Shown here piece after piece: positions 59,601 through 64,000 of a stretch of DNA of 64,000 bases. Every line of letters begins with the position of its first letter. Position 1 is the stretch's first letter. The notes beneath the pieces were generated by a model. The model was not told the origin of the DNA, searched no databases, and saw only the letters and a list, made by a program, of their open reading frames with translations. The stretch is taken from assembly GCA_963969345.1 (NCBI GenBank), contig OZ017770.1:5279246-5343245 (forward strand), read 5' to 3'. A program made the position numbers and the translations under genes. This DNA comes from Turbatrix aceti. Its lineage: Eukaryota > Nematoda > Chromadorea > Rhabditida > Panagrolaimidae.

Positions 59601-62600
59601 TTTGCCAGTGTCAGTCAGGATTCGTCGATCTTTCCCGACAACACGGACGCCCTCAAGGTCGTGTCTGTCGTGTTGTGGTTGACGAGTGCCGCGAGAACAA
59701 GCATGATTGCTCTGCACAAGCCACCTGTATCGATACGGCAGAGGGATTTACTTGCCGCTGCAATGACGGTTTCCGCGATGACAGTCCAAATGCCGGAAGT
59801 CGCCCTGGCCGCGTTTGTGCCAAGGCTGCAAACCTTCCTCCTCCACCTGAGTGCAACGTCAACGATCCGCTAAGCTGCGACAAAGCCAAATCCGAAGTTT
59901 GCGTCTTTGTCGACAGCACGTACAAGTGCACATGCCCTCAGGGCTTCAGCCGTCTTCCCGATGGCCGTTGTCTTGCTCGCAACGAATGCCAGGACAACAG
60001 ACTCAATGACTGCTCTCCAGATGCCGACTGCATTGACACCGCTGAAGGCTACAGCTGTCAGTGCAAGAGTGGATTCGCCGATATTTCTACCGGTGGCAAA
60101 GTCGGTCGTCTTTGTCGTCGACGGGTCAATGAGTGCGCTTCTCCGCAGCAATACCGCGTTGACTGCGACGTCAACGCCGTTTGCGTTGATACCGATGAAG
60201 GTTACTCGTGCCGTTGCCGACCTGGCTTTGCTGATGTGTCGGAAGCCTTCAACAGACTTCCCGGTCGCAAATGCGTTGAGGCAATCAACGAATGTCTTGA
60301 CACGAAGCTCAATGACTGCTCGGACAACGCCATCTGTGAAGACGCCAAGGAAGGTTACATCTGTCTTTGTCGAACTGGCTTCGTCGATGCTTCCCCCAAC
60401 ATTACGCACTACCCCGGTCGAATCTGCAACAAGCCTTCAAAGCCTCAGGAGAACCCCAACTTGTCCCTCCAAATCGACTCCTGTGATCCAAAAAATGCTC
60501 GATGCGGGACCAATGCAGTTTGCAGTGATAAGAAATCTTCTGGTCAATTTGTGTGTGAATGTGCTGACAATGCGTTCCGCTTCTTTGACGGTAGCTGCCG
60601 TCTAGCAGCCGCATGCGAAGTAGCCAACGACTGTGACAAAAACGCAGTGTGCGCAAACGTGTTCGATTCTTTCAAATGTCAGTGTCGACCAGGATTTATC
60701 GATCTGTCGCCTGATCCGGAGGTTCGACCGGGCCGCGTCTGCAAAGAACGTATGTCGGATAAAGCATTATTCTTTCTTTCATCCGTCGTAAACGTTTTTA
60801 GTTATTAATGAGTGCGCGTCCAACAACCATGATTGCTCACCGTTTTCGACGTGTATCGACTCCACTGACGGTTACTCCTGTGCCTGCCAGGAGGGATACA
60901 TCGATACGTCTTCGACGCACGGCTTACTTCCTGGACGGAGATGCAGCAACGGTTAGTTGTCCATTCAATTGACTAGCTTTTCTGAACACTTTTATTGTAG
61001 TCAGCAATGAGTGCCTCGATCGCAGCACGCACACTTGTGATGACAACGCAGATTGCATTGACACTCCTGATGGATATTCCTGCCAATGCTTCTCTGGATA
61101 TGTGGATGTATCTTCCAGCGCGAACTTGCCTCCAGGACGTGTTTGCACTGTGCAGACCACTTGTCCAAAACAAAAAACCGATTTGATGTTCCTCATTGAC
61201 GGCTCCGGTTCGATTGGTTCATACGTTTTCAAAAACGAGGTGCTTCGTTTCATCAACGAGTTTGTCGAACTTTTTGATATTGGCTTGGATCGCACGAGGG
61301 TGGCTCTCATTCAATATTCCGATCAGATCAGACACGAGTTTGACTTTAATCAATACGCAGACAAAACATCGCTTAAGAATGCCATTGCACAGACAAAGTA
61401 CCTTACCGGCCTCACCCGTACAGGTGCCGCCATTCAGCACATGGTCATGGAAGGCTTTGCCGACCGACGTGGTGCACGACCGATTTCAAACGACGTCAGT
61501 CGTGTCGCCATCGTCATCACTGACGGCCGCAGTCAGGACAACGTCACTGAACCAGCAAAGGCTGCTCGCGATCTCAAAGTGAACACTTTTGCAATCGGCG
61601 TCACTGATCACGTTTTGGCTTCTGAACTGGAAACCATTGCCGGTTCTCCCCACAGATGGTTCTACGTCGATCGTTTCAAGGATCTCGACATGAGACTGCG
61701 CTCGCTCATTCAAAAGATGGCCTGCCCTGCTCCTGAAAAACCAATCCGTCCAAGCGGCGTCTGCAGCGTCGGCTCGCAGACAGGTTGTGACCGCTCTCTT
61801 GGTGAAATCTGCGTTGAAGTCAACGGTCAGCCTCGCTGCCAGTGCCCCAAGCAATTTGAACGTCATCCGTTTACTCACGTTTGTGGCGGAGAACTCTGCA
61901 ACCCTCAGGTGGCAACTTCTTGTCCCGATCCGGAAGTGTGCCTGGCCACCCCGCTTGGAAACTTCAGATGCGCCTGCCCGGATAACTTTGAACGCGATCA
62001 ACGAACAGGCGTTTGCGCATCCAAGGACAAGATTCAGAAGGTCCCCACTCTTGAATCTGTCGACGACTGTTCCAAGTCCGGCTGCAAAAAGAATGAACAA
62101 TGCGTTGTTGACGCGTCTGGAAACCATCATTGCGCTTGTGGTGTCGGTTTTGAGAGAAGTACGAGCAACGGACAATGCCAAGTGCCAGGCTCCTGCGATC
62201 CAGCGGATGACAACTCATGCGATTCTCGAAAACGCGAACACTGTCTGCTGCACCCCGGCGGAAAGTATCACACCTGTCAGTGTCTCATTGGAGAGCGACG
62301 TCATCCTTCTACCGACGTTTGTCGTAAGTGTTTTTTGTCGTAAATAACCAACTTACAACCATTACAACCATTTTTAGTGCGCAATGAGTGCCTTTCACGT
62401 GAAAATGACTGTGACCGTGCAGCTAAGTGTGTGGATACGGATGACGGCTACATCTGCGCGTGTCCTAACGGATTCCTCGACCAGAGTCCCGATCCGGTCA
62501 ACCGACCGGGTCGCTTGTGCGTCGCCGAGCAAAATGAATGCCAGTTGGGCTCCCACCATTGTGCTCCCGATGCTATCTGTACCGATACTCCTGAAGGCTA

Positions 62601-64000
62601 CGTTTGCCGTTGCAAGCCCGGATTCGTCGACTTTTCACCTAATCCGCAAAACACACCTGGCCTGGTCTGCAAACAACTCGTCAACGAATGTGCTCGGCCG
62701 GATCTTAACACCTGTGACACCAACGCTATCTGCATCGATACCGCAGAATCTTACAAGTGCATCTGCAAGGCTGGCTTCACCGATCTCGACGAGCTTCGCA
62801 ATCCCGGTCGTCACTGTCAGAAGGTTCAGCAGAACGAACGCTGCAGCATCGGTAACAACGATTGTGATAAAAATGCCAGATGCGTTCAGCGAGGAGACAA
62901 CGATTTTACCTGTCTTTGCCCGCCTGGCTTCCGTGACAAGAGCCCGGATCCCCTTGGTCGGCCTGGCCGTGTTTGTATTCCACTCATTCCCGAGTGCGAT
63001 AATCCGACACTCAACGATTGTGACTCACCTGATCGCGCTATCTGTACTGATACGGATGAAGGTTATCTCTGTCGCTGCCGTCAAGGCTTCCTCGATATTT
63101 CGCCGAACATCGCTTCTAAACCCGGCAGACTTTGCAAACCACGTATGTTTTTCGATTTTTACATTATTTGATAACCCTTCATTTTTTAGTCGAAAACGAA
63201 TGCGCCAAAAACACTCACGATTGTGCTCCCGACGGTGGAATTTGCGAAGATACACCTGATTCCTACACTTGCCGTTGTGCCATTAACTACCTGGATGTTT
63301 CGTTCGATCGTCAGACTCGACCTGGACGCAAGTGTAAACGACGTAAGTTTCTAACTTTTACTTTCTTTCTCATACTTCTAACACGATTTTTGCAGTGATC
63401 AACGAATGCGTAACGGGACAAAATGATTGTTCATCCGAAGCCACCTGCACTGATACCGAAGATTCGTACATTTGCGCATGCCCTGGCAACTACATCGACG
63501 TGTCGCCTGACACAGTCAATCGCCCGGGTCGTCGTTGTCTGAAACGTAAGAACAACCTAAAACAAAAAATAATTACAAATCATAATATTTTTTAGGAGTC
63601 AACGAGTGCACTGAAAACAAACACGATTGTTCGCCGAATGCTGACTGTCAAGACACTCCCGAATCCTACAAGTGCCAGTGCCGCGATGATTTCGTTGATG
63701 AATCTCCCGATCCACGACGCGCCGGACGTGTGTGCCGCCCTGCTCTCGTCGACGAATGCAGACTGCGCAAACACGATTGTGATCCCAACGCTGAGTGCCA
63801 AGATTTGCCTCAGGGCTATACCTGCCAGTGCCGTGCAGAATTCCTCGATGAATCACCCGATCGAATTGTTCGTCCTGGTCGCAAGTGTATTCCCCGACCG
63901 ACTCCGCCACCAGATGAGTGCCGCATTGATTCGGCAACGTCGTGCAAGGTCGAGCTTAACGAAGTGTGCCGTCTCATTGATGGCAAGCCAAAATGCGCGT
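53638..64000 (+). CDS. giant EGF-repeat/vWA transmembrane-matrix receptor, MUA-3/MUP-4-like (5' part, runs off the window)
   Basis: Nematode hemidesmosome-type receptor that anchors epidermis to cuticle at muscle attachment sites (MUA-3/MUP-4 family). Exons: 53749-54515, 54567-54656, 54703-54858, 54987-55139, 55738-55887, 56614-56757, 58122-58274, 59332-59481, 59535-60749, 60802-60951, 61001-62323, 62378-63142, 63190-63342, 63396-63545, 63596 onward. A possible first exon is 53638-53703. The start of the protein is unsure because no strong signal peptide is seen. One LDLa-like module (FECACGLPQCI, NCQDASDE) is followed by about 17 calcium-type EGF modules, most ending PGR.C, then a vWA domain (about 61175-61735), then more EGFs. 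Nearly all introns between EGFs are phase 1, one module per exon. The intron at 58275 starts with GC. SEA and membrane parts would lie beyond the window. Confidence 0.85.
55888..56613 (+). other. long intron in the MUA-3-like gene
   Basis: 726 nt between phase-1 sites. AT-rich, nothing else recognised. Confidence 0.6.
56758..58121 (+). other. 1.36-kb intron in the MUA-3-like gene
   Basis: It contains a GC-richer patch at about 57596-57715, unlike the flanking AT-rich sequence, with short open frames but no EGF cysteine pattern. No nested gene could be supported. Confidence 0.5.
58275..59331 (+). other. 1.06-kb GC-AG intron in the MUA-3-like gene
   Basis: Begins GCGAGT after AAAAAG and ends TTTTTTTTCAG. 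Phase 1 on both sides, like its neighbours. No other feature seen. Confidence 0.6.
61175..61735 (+). other. vWA domain of the MUA-3-like protein with complete MIDAS
   Basis: The frame shows LMFLIDGSGSIGS (DxSxS), TGLTRTGAAI (the MIDAS Thr region) and VAIVITDGRSQDNV (the second Asp), then TFAIGVTDHV and WFYVDRFKDL. All metal-site residues are present, so ligand binding through a divalent cation is plausible. Confidence 0.9.

Noticed and set aside
59870..60409. Antisense 179-codon frame and other long antisense frames across EGF exons
   Set aside because: Caused by codon bias of the EGF repeats on the plus strand.
1..64000. Prokaryotic features (CRISPR arrays, operators, riboswitches, Rho-independent terminators)
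   Set aside because: The window is eukaryotic; none were seen or expected.

Overview
The window is nuclear DNA of a nematode. Genes carry many short introns (about 43-70 nt, AT-rich, GT/GC...TTTCAG) alongside a few very long ones. Coding exons are GC-balanced against AT-rich flanks, and several start codons sit just after an unpaired TTTCAG-like acceptor, as expected for spliced-leader trans-splicing. The last 10 kb hold a giant EGF-repeat/vWA protein of the MUA-3/MUP-4 type, a family known from nematodes. I could not fix the species. All exon models were read by eye from splice signals, codon phase and family motifs. For every named gene except the novel secreted one, the incomplete MUA-3-like one and the doubtful small ones, exon lengths sum to a multiple of three.

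Layout. 162-2084 (+) Rabex-5 Rab5 GEF. 5332-12419 (+) secretin-class neuropeptide receptor with widely spaced 5' exons. 12937-14378 (-) tachykinin-type rhodopsin-class receptor, convergent with it. 14.4-18.9 kb mostly empty. 18948-19849 (+) KCTD2/5/17-type BTB protein. 21205-22405 (+) unrecognised, possibly secreted protein, convergent with 22641-23720 (-) tetraspanin. 23.7-29.6 kb is accessory: a ~1 kb inverted-repeat element (24310-25294), a possible small secreted peptide gene (25978-26276), a GT microsatellite and a 754-bp inverted-repeat element flanked by a 9-bp direct repeat (27441-28194). 29599-32825 (+) SAM_PNT/ETS transcription factor with a polyglutamine run. 34687-35720 (-) DRAM-type membrane protein. 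39184-41126 (+) transmembrane leucine-rich-repeat protein. 41416-42001 (-) degenerate centrin. 43102-43999 (-) essential myosin light chain. 45025-45499 (-) internally deleted non-LTR retroelement with 15-bp target-site duplication. 45980-46726 (+) Ptf1a/Fer-type bHLH factor. 46963-47995 (-) TMX2. 48213-48878 (+) TMEM65 and 49065-51470 (+) Sec10/EXOC5, probably an operon. 52452-53416 (+) unrecognised membrane-type ORFs. 53638 to the end (+) MUA-3/MUP-4-like gene, incomplete at the right edge.

Together: two neuropeptide receptors lie side by side, two vesicle-traffic genes (Rabex-5, Sec10) and two organelle membrane genes (TMX2, TMEM65) are housekeeping, and the myosin light chain and MUA-3-like protein belong to muscle contraction and its anchorage to the cuticle. 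The most unusual features are recurrent GC-AG introns (five in four genes), three mobile-element remnants, and several family members that lack their signature residues.
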